Assembly: GCA_040758525.1 (NCBI GenBank)
Contig: JBFLVQ010000302.1
Coordinates: 1 to 10,852, forward strand
DNA length: 10,852 nucleotides
Origin: JBFLVQ01 sp040758525
GTDB lineage: Bacteria; Acidobacteriota; Blastocatellia; Chloracidobacteriales; JADJPF01
Reading direction: 5' to 3'
Both the position numbers and the translations under genes were made by a program. Positions within the stretch are counted from its first letter, which is position 1; every line of letters starts with the position of its first letter. Below the pieces are notes generated by a model. The model had not been told where the DNA came from, ran no database searches, and was given only the letters and a program-made list of their open reading frames with translations. This document shows, in pieces, positions 1-6,885 of this stretch.

Positions 1-256
1 TCTCAATTGTTGCTACTTAATTAGAGCTTTTCGAAATGAAGTCGGGATACCACCCTATGTTTACCTAACCCAAGTTCGTATAGAAAAGGCAAAGAAACTT
101 CTTGCTAAAGGTGCGCCGATTGCTGAAGTGGCAGTTGCTGTCGGTTTTGCTGATCAGAGTCACTTGAACAGGTTTTTCAAGCGAATTATAGGTATTACCC
201 CAGGTCGTTATGCGCAATGTCAATATCGTTCAAGACAATTTAAATCTAAGGCTTGA
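1..256 (+). CDS. AraC-family transcriptional regulator, C-terminal part (5' end outside window)
   Basis: The frame with codons starting at position 2 is open from the window edge to a TGA at 254-256 and encodes the last 84 residues of an AraC/XylS-type regulator. The second helix-turn-helix is plain: a stretch reading IAEVAVAVGFADQSHLNRFFKR is followed by the family hallmark GITPGRYA. The upstream part (YLIRAFRNEVGIPPYVYL, then RIEKAKKLL) matches the end of the first helix-turn-helix and the linker helix. The effector-binding N-terminal domain lies outside the window, so the inducer cannot be guessed. A DUF3291 gene follows on the same strand 72 bp downstream and is a possible target, but no operator could be assigned. 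The family call is secure; the specific role is unknown. Confidence 0.93.
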   Translation, partial: LNCCYLIRAFRNEVGIPPYVYLTQVRIEKAKKLLAKGAPIAEVAVAVGFADQSHLNRFFKRIIGITPGRYAQCQYRSRQFKSKA

Positions 257-272
257 TACTGTCTTGGCAAGC

Positions 273-300
273 AGATGCTAGGTTAACCAATAGCATCTTT
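273..300 (+). terminator. Weak terminator-like hairpin after the AraC gene
   Basis: Perfect 8-bp arms AGATGCTA (273-280) and TAGCATCT (291-298) enclose a 10-nt loop that itself contains the palindrome GGTTAACC. The 3' arm runs into only three T residues (298-300), so termination would be weak or partial. It could instead be an operator in the leader of the next gene. Confidence 0.4.
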
Positions 301-328
301 GATATCGCATTAACAGGAAGGTATACCT

Positions 329-814
329 ATGACATCACACCTTTACCATCTTGCCCAAGTTAATATCGCTCGTGCGGTTGCGCCTTTAGATGATCCCATA
401 ATGATCGGTTTTGTGTCTAAATTGGCTGAGATCAACGCGCTGGCAGATTCTAGTCCAGGGTTTATATGGCGGTTGCAAACTGAAGAAGGTGATGCTACAA
501 ATCTACGCCCCTATGATGATGAGCGTATCTTTATCAATATGTCTCTATGGGAATCTCTTGAGCAGCTTAAAGCCTATGTTTATAAGAGTGCTCATACGGA
601 AATAATGCGTCAAAAGCAGCAATGGTTTGAGAAACTTGCAGATATGAATCTGGCACTATGGTGGGTCAAAGCTGGACATATACCTACGATTGAAGAAGCT
701 AAGCAACGGCTTGACTATCTTAATAAGCATGGAGAGACAATCTATGCTTTTACATTTAAGCATTCTTTCCTACCATCAGAGGAGGTAGTTGAAAGTTTAT
801 CTCACATACTCTGA
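329..814 (+). CDS. DUF3291 domain-containing protein
   Basis: A 161-residue soluble protein without signal peptide or membrane segment. It carries the marks of the DUF3291 family: an N-terminal HLAQVNIAR strand, FIWRLQTEEGDA near residue 45, RPYDDERIFINMSLWES (about 60-76), then YKSAHTEIMRQKQQWFE (about 85-101), LWWVKAGHIPTIEEAKQRL (about 110-128), and a closing YAFTFKHSF. The fold is expected to resemble ferredoxin-like antibiotic-biosynthesis monooxygenase (ABM) domains, but no enzymatic activity is established for the family. The start is supported by AGGAAGG at 315-321, 7 nt before the ATG. It lies directly after an AraC-type regulator on the same strand, which may be its regulator; that is inference. 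The length is normal for the family. Confidence 0.9.
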   Translation: MTSHLYHLAQVNIARAVAPLDDPIMIGFVSKLAEINALADSSPGFIWRLQTEEGDATNLRPYDDERIFINMSLWESLEQLKAYVYKSAHTEIMRQKQQWFEKLADMNLALWWVKAGHIPTIEEAKQRLDYLNKHGETIYAFTFKHSFLPSEEVVESLSHIL

Positions 815-822
815 AGCTTTCC

Positions 823-890
823 TGCACCTTAACATACTTAGAATTTATGATAGTTTCAAGCTATATGAACTCTTAGTGTGTTAAGGTGTA
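823..890. repeat. Long imperfect inverted repeat / stem-loop
   Basis: Arms of 20 nt (823-842 and 871-890) pair at 17 of 20 positions. Two of the three mismatches would be G-U wobbles in RNA. The core is a perfect 10-bp pairing, CACCTTAACA (825-834) with TGTTAAGGTG (879-888). The 28-nt loop is AT-rich and holds a minor dyad, ATAG (850-853) with CTAT (861-864). Neither side is followed by a T run, so it is not a classical intrinsic terminator on either strand. It begins only 8 nt after the DUF3291 stop, so it would sit in that transcript's 3' UTR. A dispersed hairpin repeat (REP- or MITE-like) is the other possibility. Confidence 0.6.
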
Positions 891-1142
891 GATGGCTATC
901 ACAGTATTAGGCTTGTATGGTTAGAAACCTAACTCGGAAAATTTCTCACCAGGTGTTTTTAAGGTTGCTGTTCCTATACAAGGAGCAGAGATACATAATA
1001 CTAATGTACAGGGATTACTTCTTTATAAAAATCCTAAATAGGAGATATACTTTTGTCAAGAAAGGTGTAAATGGGATCAGTGTCGATTTACCGTTATTCT
1101 AATGGTAATTCTTTCTTATTAATGGCTGTCTCATTTTTGTAC
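891..1142. other. AT-rich intergenic stretch with no convincing gene
   Basis: Together with the hairpin before it, this makes a gene-free gap of about 330 bp between a + strand gene and the end of a - strand gene. A 61-codon ATG frame at 917-1102 has no ribosome-binding site and an unconvincing composition. An overlapping frame at 925-1041, without a start codon, reads as a somewhat protein-like stretch (SPGVFKVAVPIQGAEIHN) before a TAG. That could be a decayed coding remnant, but I recognise no family. No terminator with a T run was found after the MerR gene on the - strand. Confidence 0.5.
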
Positions 1143-1541
1143 TTATTCACTAAGAGATTTTAATAGTGGACACTCTTTTTGAGTAGTTTCACAAGTACAA
1201 ATATCAATCGCATTAACAAGATCATTAAGAGCCTCTCGCATTGTCTGCAGTTGTTGCAGTTTTCTATCAATTTCTGCCATCTTCACGGTTGCTAGCATAC
1301 GCACTCTACCACGATTACGCGTATTAGTTTCACGTAGACGGATAAAATCTCGGATCTCATTAAGAGTAAATCCTAGTGATTGTGTCTTCTTAATAAAACG
1401 GATCAGCGCGACGGTATTTTCAGAATATTCCCGATATCCAGATGCTCGACGTTGAGGTTCTTTTAATAGCCCACGCCGCTCATAATAACGTAGCGTCTGA
1501 ATGTTAACTCCAGCACTGGCTGCTGCTTCACCTATACGCAT
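1143..1541 (-). CDS. MerR-family metal-type transcriptional regulator
   Basis: A 132-residue regulator. It begins MRIGEAAASAGVNIQTLRYY with the winged helix-turn-helix at residues 4-26, continues through ERRGLL and GYREY to about 70, and has a long dimerisation helix at about 80-112. The C-terminal loop holds C115, C117 and C124 (C-x-C-x6-C, then PLLKSL), like the metal loop of Hg/Cu/Zn MerR proteins. In mercury MerR a cysteine at the start of the dimerisation helix completes the site; here that area reads RNRGRV, with no cysteine, so mercury specificity is not supported. The frame stays open upstream to a TTG at 1649, but the ATG at 1541 fits the family start and has a G-rich weak ribosome site (GGGGG about 10 nt upstream). 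It lies 82 bp after the CC-motif gene on the same strand and is probably cotranscribed from the palindromic promoter at 2128-2159. Confidence 0.93.
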   Translation of the reverse strand: MRIGEAAASAGVNIQTLRYYERRGLLKEPQRRASGYREYSENTVALIRFIKKTQSLGFTLNEIRDFIRLRETNTRNRGRVRMLATVKMAEIDRKLQQLQTMREALNDLVNAIDICTCETTQKECPLLKSLSE

Positions 1542-1623
1542 AGTTGCTGGCCCCCATCTGGAAGTTTGTTTGTAGTAAAGGCTACCATCATAATTAATGA
1601 TCGTAGTCTTTCTAAAAGAAGAT

Positions 1624-2082
1624 TTAAAAGGTTTTCTCAGCAATGCCAAGCTCAGCGCGTAAAAATTCTTTTACCCCTTGTTGGCCTGTTAATCGCAACC
1701 AGAGTGGTCCACCTTCACGCTCAAGCTCTATTGTTAAGGTTAGAAATGGGCAGCAGCGACTTTCTAATGTGATAAATTCTGCTGCTTGTAGACAAATAGT
1801 AGGCTCAGCAGGGAGACGGAAGGCATAGCCATCAGGCAATTCTCGTAACTCTTTAACACTGCTCTGTAATTGTTTTGCTAATTGTAGCCGACGTTCTCTT
1901 TGCTCTTTATTAAGAGCCGTTAAATTGCAGGCTAGTGGTGATCCTTGCTTATTAACAGCAGTCTCATCTTTGCATTGAGATTGTGCCCTCATACAATTAA
2001 AGAGTGTTGAAAATGTAGTTGTACTACCAAACAATCCAATAGCGAAAAAGAAGACCAGCGAGTGATGAAGTTTTTCGATCAT
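1624..2082 (-). CDS. Cys-pair protein of a MerR-linked uncharacterised family, probably exported
   Basis: A 152-residue protein of a family I recognise only as an uncharacterised companion of MerR regulators. Residues 8-29 are hydrophobic (SLVFFFAIGLFG and following) after a short basic start, which fits a signal peptide or membrane anchor, possibly a lipoprotein with C30. The conserved part runs from ACNLTALNKEQRERR (51-65) through ELPDGYAFRLP (81-91) and LESRCCPFLTLTIELE (106-121) to GGPLWLRLTGQQGVKEFLRAEL (124-145). Cysteines lie at 30, 37, 52, 97, 110 and 111; the adjacent pair C110-C111 is a candidate metal or redox site. AGGAG stands 12 nt before the ATG, rather far. An internal ATG at codon 31 (1992) would give a cytosolic form starting just before the conserved part, but has no ribosome site. 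The gene is the first of the MerR-controlled operon. A role in metal handling is inferred from that context only. Confidence 0.75.
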   Translation of the reverse strand: MIEKLHHSLVFFFAIGLFGSTTTFSTLFNCMRAQSQCKDETAVNKQGSPLACNLTALNKEQRERRLQLAKQLQSSVKELRELPDGYAFRLPAEPTICLQAAEFITLESRCCPFLTLTIELEREGGPLWLRLTGQQGVKEFLRAELGIAEKTF

Positions 2083-2127
2083 GGCTTTTCCATACTCCTA
2101 AATCTGGAAATTAGTCTGATAAGTAGA

Positions 2128-2159
2128 AAGTTACACCTTATACCTAGGTATAAGGTCAA
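2128..2159 (-). promoter_or_regulatory. MerR-type promoter/operator
   Basis: On the - strand a -35 TTGACC (2154-2159) and a -10-like TAACTT (2128-2133) are separated by 20 bp, the overlong spacer typical of promoters activated by MerR-family proteins through DNA untwisting. The spacer is filled by a perfect 22-bp palindrome at 2135-2156, with half-site ACCTTATACCT and its complement AGGTATAAGGT. It lies about 50 bp upstream of the CC-motif gene start, so the MerR protein encoded two genes down most likely autoregulates the operon here. Confidence 0.88.
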
Positions 2160-2173
2160 GAATTATTGTCGGG

Positions 2174-2200
2174 ATAAAAGATCTCGGTTTTACCGAGATC
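2174..2200 (-). terminator. Intrinsic terminator of the ABC/peptidase operon
   Basis: On the - strand, a 9-bp perfect stem GATCTCGGT / ACCGAGATC (2192-2200 and 2180-2188) with a three-base loop is followed by TTTTA (2175-2179). The first stem bases overlap the TGA stop of the permease/peptidase gene (2199-2201). It separates that gene from the MerR promoter a few bases further on. Confidence 0.85.
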
Positions 2201-5200
2201 ACTCTGCTGAGGCGATCTTAACTACGTTATCATTAGGGTTACGATCAACCAGTTTATTGAGGGGATCGATTCCTGCTTTGGCGGGTGCTTCATCAACAAT
2301 GATCTCAAACTCTGATTTTGCCTTCTTAATACGGTGCTTCTGCAAGTAGAGAATCTTTGCATTGGTTTTGCCAGCGGTAGATTCAGTTAATACACCTATA
2401 TCCACTAGATCATCTAGCGGTGCTTCTTGCTCGACGCCTAAGCCATCAGCATGGTACTTCTTTGACTCTACAGTTATTTTTACCAGATACTTATTATCGG
2501 GAAGCTTCTGCATAGTTGCTGTGGTGGCTCTATTTTCGTAGAGTGTGATCTTCTCAAATAGATCTGATAGTGTACTATGTAATTCTGTTGGCGCAGCCTG
2601 TTTGAAAAGTTGATAGAGTTCCAGAGAATTGGTATAAGGTGGTTCTTGGAAAGCAGCGGTCTGCACAAATTTTCGCAATGCGCTATTAACAGTCTCTACG
2701 CCAAGGTAGTCCTTGAGCGCGTACATAACTAGGCTACCTTTCTGATAGTGTATATAGGGTTGGTTTTCTACATAAAGCAGCGGCTGTTCTTTCTTACTCT
2801 CTCCTCTACGCCCAGCGAGATAGCGATCCAGCTCGTATTTAAGGAACTTATTCATCTTGTCCTTGCCAAACTCATTCTCCATCACCATAAGAGCAGAATA
2901 TTGTGCTAGCGACTCGATAATAAAAGTTGAACCCTGTACATTTCCTCCTACTACTTGATGACCCCACCACTGATGCGCTACTTCATGGGCAGTAATATAG
3001 AAAGGATAGTCAAGATCTTCATCGTCTTTTACTCTGGCGATAAAGCCTATACTCTCAGAATAGGGTATCGTATTAGGAAAGGATTGTGCAAAGGAGGCAT
3101 AACGAGGGAACTCGACAATTCTCACCTGCCGGTGCTGGTAAGGGCCAAAATTGGTAGTGAAATAATCGAGCGATTTTTTGATCGCATCGATCATTCGTGC
3201 AACATTATAGTCGTGTTCTGGATGGTAATAGATCTCTATATTCACATCGCGCCATTGATCTCGCTTGACTTGATAGCGTGCAGAAAGGAAAGAGTAGAAG
3301 TTGAGAATCTTGCTATCCATCTTGTAGTGAAAGAAATGTCGTCCATTCTCAATCCAGTCTTTTTGAAGATAACCGGGAGCGATAGCGATCTGATCAGCAG
3401 AAGTACTGACAACGGTTTCAAAATCGATCCAATCAGCATCGTGCGAGAGAGGATTATTCTTTCTTGCCAATGGATCATCGACTGGCGCCATACGCTCACG
3501 TGCAGGTAATTTCTCTTTCTTGCGATCTTCGTCGCTACTCAGTTCATAGTCCTCGCTATATCCCAGTGATGGCAAGATCCTATTATTGAGGAAAGTACCA
3601 TTGCCAACAACAAGGCTATCGTTATTATGGTTGAAGCCTTTTGTAACTACCGAGAGTTTGAACTTCATATCCATAATCTCATTAGGCTGTATTGGAGAAG
3701 TAAGCTGATAGATGTAATAACCCAGCTTCTTATCCTCTTGTAGCAATTTACTCTCCTTGCTGAAATTCAGTTCGCTAAGATTGATCTCGTTATCAGCAAT
3801 GATATGTATAGCATTGATCGGCTGATCGGTTTTGTTCTTAAGCTGGAATTCACCACGCGCAGAGAAATTTCTCTCTTCTGGATAAATATCTAGCCAGACC
3901 TTTGCGCTAGTGATACGTGGTTGTGGCAAATCTTTATACTTACGGTAGAGCCTCTCATACTCAGCACGTAGTTTCTTAGTGTTTTGAGAGCTTTGATAAT
4001 GATTCAAGATATTTGTGTTATAGAAGATGTAAGCGCCACTACCAACAAAGGCGATTAGTGCAATAATAAGGGGAATTTTAAGTGACGTAGTAAACCTTAT
4101 CTGGGTTGCGTAGAGCCGGGCTTTTAGATTAGTCTCAGTTCCTCTGATCCAGCATAGTAGTGATATCACGAGAAGTATTGCAGCACAGGACATCCAGTAG
4201 AAATTGAACCAGAAGACCGGTTTAACATAATGGCCAAACTTATTCATATCAGAATAGATCACATTAGGGGCAGTACCATAATTGTAGAGTCTATGCTCAA
4301 AACCAAGCTCTAAGATGGCAATGGTTGCGATATAGTAGAGAACCATAAGCGCATAGCCTAAATACTTATGATTGACCACAGCATGAATGAAGAAGGCAAG
4401 AATAGTAGTTTGCAAGAGGAAGGGAAAGATAACGCCAAAAAGATATTTGAAATAGAGACTGAATTCAAAATTGAAATATCCTTTCGCTGCTTGTGTGGCG
4501 ATACCTGTGAAAGCCAGTAGGATTAGCAAGAGGATCTCAATCAGGATTAATGCCAAGGCTTTACTAGCAAGGGTAAGGAAATATGGAATTGGGAAAGCAT
4601 CATAGATTTGATGAAATCTTATAGTACGCTCGCGCCATACCAACTCGCCTGTATAGATCGTGATAATAATTAGAAAGAAGAGAGTGAAAGAGTCATTGAT
4701 CACTTCTAATACAGAATAAGTGACGGGATAGATGGCTGTCCCAAAGATCTTTTCAAACTGTGATGCACTGATAATCAGTAATGCCATACCCATTAACGTT
4801 ACGGCAATAAAAGGCCGCTCTTTGATAGTAGCCAGCGCTTGTAAACGCACCAGCGTAAATAGCTGTCGCACCCTTGCGCTTACGGTAAAAAGTTGTGATG
4901 CTTGTGGAATAGTGAGAGTGGTAGCAGGCAGCAACTCCTCGCTGCTATCACGTTGTTTACTTTTCCGCTTTAACCATGAGAAAGCCGGCTCAATGGAGAA
5001 ACGGAAGAGATGGAAAGTGGCAGCAAAACAGCCTAGTCCAAGAATAGTCCAAAAGCATCTATTGATCGCAAGGTCTTGTTGGAATGGAATAAGGAGGCTG
5101 TTTCTTTCTGAGATGGTCCAGTATTTAGTGATATTACGGGTGGCGGAAATAGCAAAAGGATCAAATAATCCAGAGATAAACTCATTATCTAAATCTGCCA

Positions 5201-5786
5201 ATAGCACACGCGAGATTAGATAGATCGTAAGCAGGATTACTCCTTGTGTGTAGATCGCCAGATTACTACGTGTGATTGTGCCTACTGAGAAGAAGAGCGC
5301 ACCAGAAAAGATCAGATTAGGAAGTAGATAGAGTAGTATTGGTTGTAGATAACTAAGAGCATTAAAGGGAAGCAGTCGCTCCTTTTCAACCCAAGGCATA
5401 AAAGTTCCTATCATAAGACCGAATAATATGCTAGAGAAGATAAACAGACAGACCGTAAGCGCTCCTAAGAATCTTCCTCCTAAATAACTTGATTTGCTGA
5501 TCGGGGTGGTAAAGAAAGTAGCATAGGTATTCTCTTCAAAGTCTCGATAGATGGGTGTGCCCATGATTGCTGCAGTGATCAACATACCCAGGGCTGTGAG
5601 CACCATTACCATCTGGGAAATAACACTTGGGGCGTTATTATAGACCTTCTCTATGCCACCACCTAGCTTCACTGCATCGGTAGTAATAAAGGCAAAAGCG
5701 AGTAGAAATAGGATGGCAAAGTAGACATAGGTTGATAACCTACTCATCTTAAAGCGCAGTTCGAATAGAAAGATCTCTTTAAACAT
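2199..5786 (-). CDS. ABC-2 type permease fused to an M1-family zinc aminopeptidase
   Basis: A 1195-residue membrane protein with two joined parts. Residues 1-590 form two ABC-2 permease-like units with about 13 hydrophobic segments (near 20-36, 55-75, 105-128, 147-170, 177-196, 245-262, 328-345, 365-383, 403-428, 447-470, 476-493, 525-546 and 571-588). A polar linker (595-625) leads to a gluzincin domain with the zinc motif HEVAH (934-938), a likely third zinc ligand E958 in IIESLAQY, and a likely catalytic Y1014 in HYQKG. The exopeptidase GAMEN motif is replaced by PYSE (908-911). The zinc spacing is HExxH-X19-E, one more than the usual 18; I recall the same in relatives of this fusion. GGAGG stands 5 nt before the ATG. 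The cognate ATPase gene ends 28 bp upstream. The transported substrate is unknown. The peptidase side and whether it processes the exported substrate cannot be read from sequence; the fusion itself is an uninterrupted frame. Confidence 0.93.
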   Translation of the reverse strand: MFKEIFLFELRFKMSRLSTYVYFAILFLLAFAFITTDAVKLGGGIEKVYNNAPSVISQMVMVLTALGMLITAAIMGTPIYRDFEENTYATFFTTPISKSSYLGGRFLGALTVCLFIFSSILFGLMIGTFMPWVEKERLLPFNALSYLQPILLYLLPNLIFSGALFFSVGTITRSNLAIYTQGVILLTIYLISRVLLADLDNEFISGLFDPFAISATRNITKYWTISERNSLLIPFQQDLAINRCFWTILGLGCFAATFHLFRFSIEPAFSWLKRKSKQRDSSEELLPATTLTIPQASQLFTVSARVRQLFTLVRLQALATIKERPFIAVTLMGMALLIISASQFEKIFGTAIYPVTYSVLEVINDSFTLFFLIIITIYTGELVWRERTIRFHQIYDAFPIPYFLTLASKALALILIEILLLILLAFTGIATQAAKGYFNFEFSLYFKYLFGVIFPFLLQTTILAFFIHAVVNHKYLGYALMVLYYIATIAILELGFEHRLYNYGTAPNVIYSDMNKFGHYVKPVFWFNFYWMSCAAILLVISLLCWIRGTETNLKARLYATQIRFTTSLKIPLIIALIAFVGSGAYIFYNTNILNHYQSSQNTKKLRAEYERLYRKYKDLPQPRITSAKVWLDIYPEERNFSARGEFQLKNKTDQPINAIHIIADNEINLSELNFSKESKLLQEDKKLGYYIYQLTSPIQPNEIMDMKFKLSVVTKGFNHNNDSLVVGNGTFLNNRILPSLGYSEDYELSSDEDRKKEKLPARERMAPVDDPLARKNNPLSHDADWIDFETVVSTSADQIAIAPGYLQKDWIENGRHFFHYKMDSKILNFYSFLSARYQVKRDQWRDVNIEIYYHPEHDYNVARMIDAIKKSLDYFTTNFGPYQHRQVRIVEFPRYASFAQSFPNTIPYSESIGFIARVKDDEDLDYPFYITAHEVAHQWWGHQVVGGNVQGSTFIIESLAQYSALMVMENEFGKDKMNKFLKYELDRYLAGRRGESKKEQPLLYVENQPYIHYQKGSLVMYALKDYLGVETVNSALRKFVQTAAFQEPPYTNSLELYQLFKQAAPTELHSTLSDLFEKITLYENRATTATMQKLPDNKYLVKITVESKKYHADGLGVEQEAPLDDLVDIGVLTESTAGKTNAKILYLQKHRIKKAKSEFEIIVDEAPAKAGIDPLNKLVDRNPNDNVVKIASAE

Positions 5787-5814
5787 CTATGCCTCCAACA
5801 ATAGTAGTCTAATC

Positions 5815-6720
5815 TCAGGCGACGGCTGGTTGTTGTATATCAGTGGTCCTGCCTTTACCGGCAATGGCTGAAAAATAGACATCTCCCAGTTCTGCCTCTA
5901 CAGATGTAAAAGTAGAATCTGGTTGTATGTCGCTGTAGACATGAATTTCGGTATTGCCAGCAACAAGTTTCGATGAGATCACACTAAAGTTGGCTGAGTA
6001 GTGTGCCAATTCCTGCTTGCTGATAACTTTCTTCCATATTTTCCCTTGTAGCGCATTGATTGCTAGTAGTGGGTTACCCTGCTGCAATACTTCTCCTCGG
6101 CTTATTATCGCCATCTGCTTACAGATCTCTTTAACATCATCAACAATATGTGTAGAGAGGATGACAACAATATTCTCACCAATCTCAGAAAGTAGATTAA
6201 GGAAACGATTGCGCTCGGCAGGATCTAGGCCAGCGGTTGGCTCGTCTACTATGATCAGTTTAGGACTGCCTAGTAGCGCTTGTGCAATACCAAAACGCTG
6301 TCGCATACCACCAGAGAAACTACCGAGATTCTTCTTCCTTACTTCATAAAGGTTGGTTTGATGAAGTAAGGCTTTGACTATCTCTCTACGCTCACGCCCG
6401 TTGATTACCCCTTTTAGAACTGCGATATGATCAAGCATCGCCTCGGCACTCATCTTGGGGTAGACGCCAAACTCTTGTGGCAGGTAACCAAGTTGCCGTC
6501 TTACCACTTCCTTATTCTTAAGCACATCTATACCATCAAGCTCTATGCTTCCTGTATCAGCTTCCTGTAGTGTTGCGATAGTACGCATTAGGGTAGATTT
6601 GCCAGCCCCATTTGGTCCTAGTAGACCGAACATTCCTTTAGGAATGGTGAGAAAGACATTACTAAGAGCTTTTACCCCATTAGAATAGGTTTTGGAGAGA
6701 TTTCTGATTATTAATTCCAT
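5815..6720 (-). CDS. ABC transporter ATP-binding protein
   Basis: A 301-residue cytoplasmic ATPase of the ABC-2 exporter type (CcmA/NatA/YhbD-like). It shows Walker A GPNGAGKST (35-43), a Q-loop with Q82 in LPQEFG, the signature SFSGGMRQR (134-142), Walker B LIIVDE (155-160) with the D-loop AGLDP, and the H-loop H191 in STHIVDD. The nucleotide domain ends near 215; the remaining 85 residues are the usual accessory C-terminal domain. All catalytic residues are present. The ribosome site is weak (AGGGA about 11 nt before the ATG). The gene is 28 bp upstream of the permease/peptidase gene on the same strand, so the two should be one operon and one transporter. The substrate is unknown. Confidence 0.95.
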   Translation of the reverse strand: MELIIRNLSKTYSNGVKALSNVFLTIPKGMFGLLGPNGAGKSTLMRTIATLQEADTGSIELDGIDVLKNKEVVRRQLGYLPQEFGVYPKMSAEAMLDHIAVLKGVINGRERREIVKALLHQTNLYEVRKKNLGSFSGGMRQRFGIAQALLGSPKLIIVDEPTAGLDPAERNRFLNLLSEIGENIVVILSTHIVDDVKEICKQMAIISRGEVLQQGNPLLAINALQGKIWKKVISKQELAHYSANFSVISSKLVAGNTEIHVYSDIQPDSTFTSVEAELGDVYFSAIAGKGRTTDIQQPAVA

Positions 6721-6806
6721 AAATTTACCATCCCTGATCTAATCTTAACTCGTTATCGAGGAGTACCTTGAAAGTATCGAAAGATTGATTTTAGGTAATT
6801 TAACAG

Positions 6807-6820
6807 TCTCTACGTAGAGA
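6807..6820. promoter_or_regulatory. 14-bp perfect palindrome upstream of the ABC operon
   Basis: TCTCTACGTAGAGA is self-complementary and lies 87 bp upstream of the ATPase start in the 165-bp gap after the amidotransferase gene. It is a candidate operator for the ABC operon. No clear -35/-10 pair could be assigned beside it, so function is unproven. Confidence 0.3.
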
Positions 6821-6885
6821 ATATCAGGCAGGTTCACACTAATCGCATGGCTAGATTAACTTTCCTTATTATTAGCAGCTAGTAG

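Noticed and set aside
917..1102. 61-codon ATG frame on the + strand in the gap
   Set aside because: No ribosome site, unconvincing residue composition and no recognisable motif; the region is simply AT-rich.
1143..1541. Calling the regulator mercury-specific merR
   Set aside because: The cysteine expected at the start of the dimerisation helix is missing, and no mercury transport or reductase gene is present.
1542..1649. Longer MerR frame starting at 1649
   Set aside because: The first codon is TTG inside the end of the preceding gene; the extra 36 residues do not match the family, whereas the ATG at 1541 gives the usual MerR start.
2955..3509. 184-codon + strand frame (and another at 4732-5223)
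   Set aside because: Both lie wholly opposite the permease/peptidase gene, which has clear motifs throughout; they are antisense shadows.
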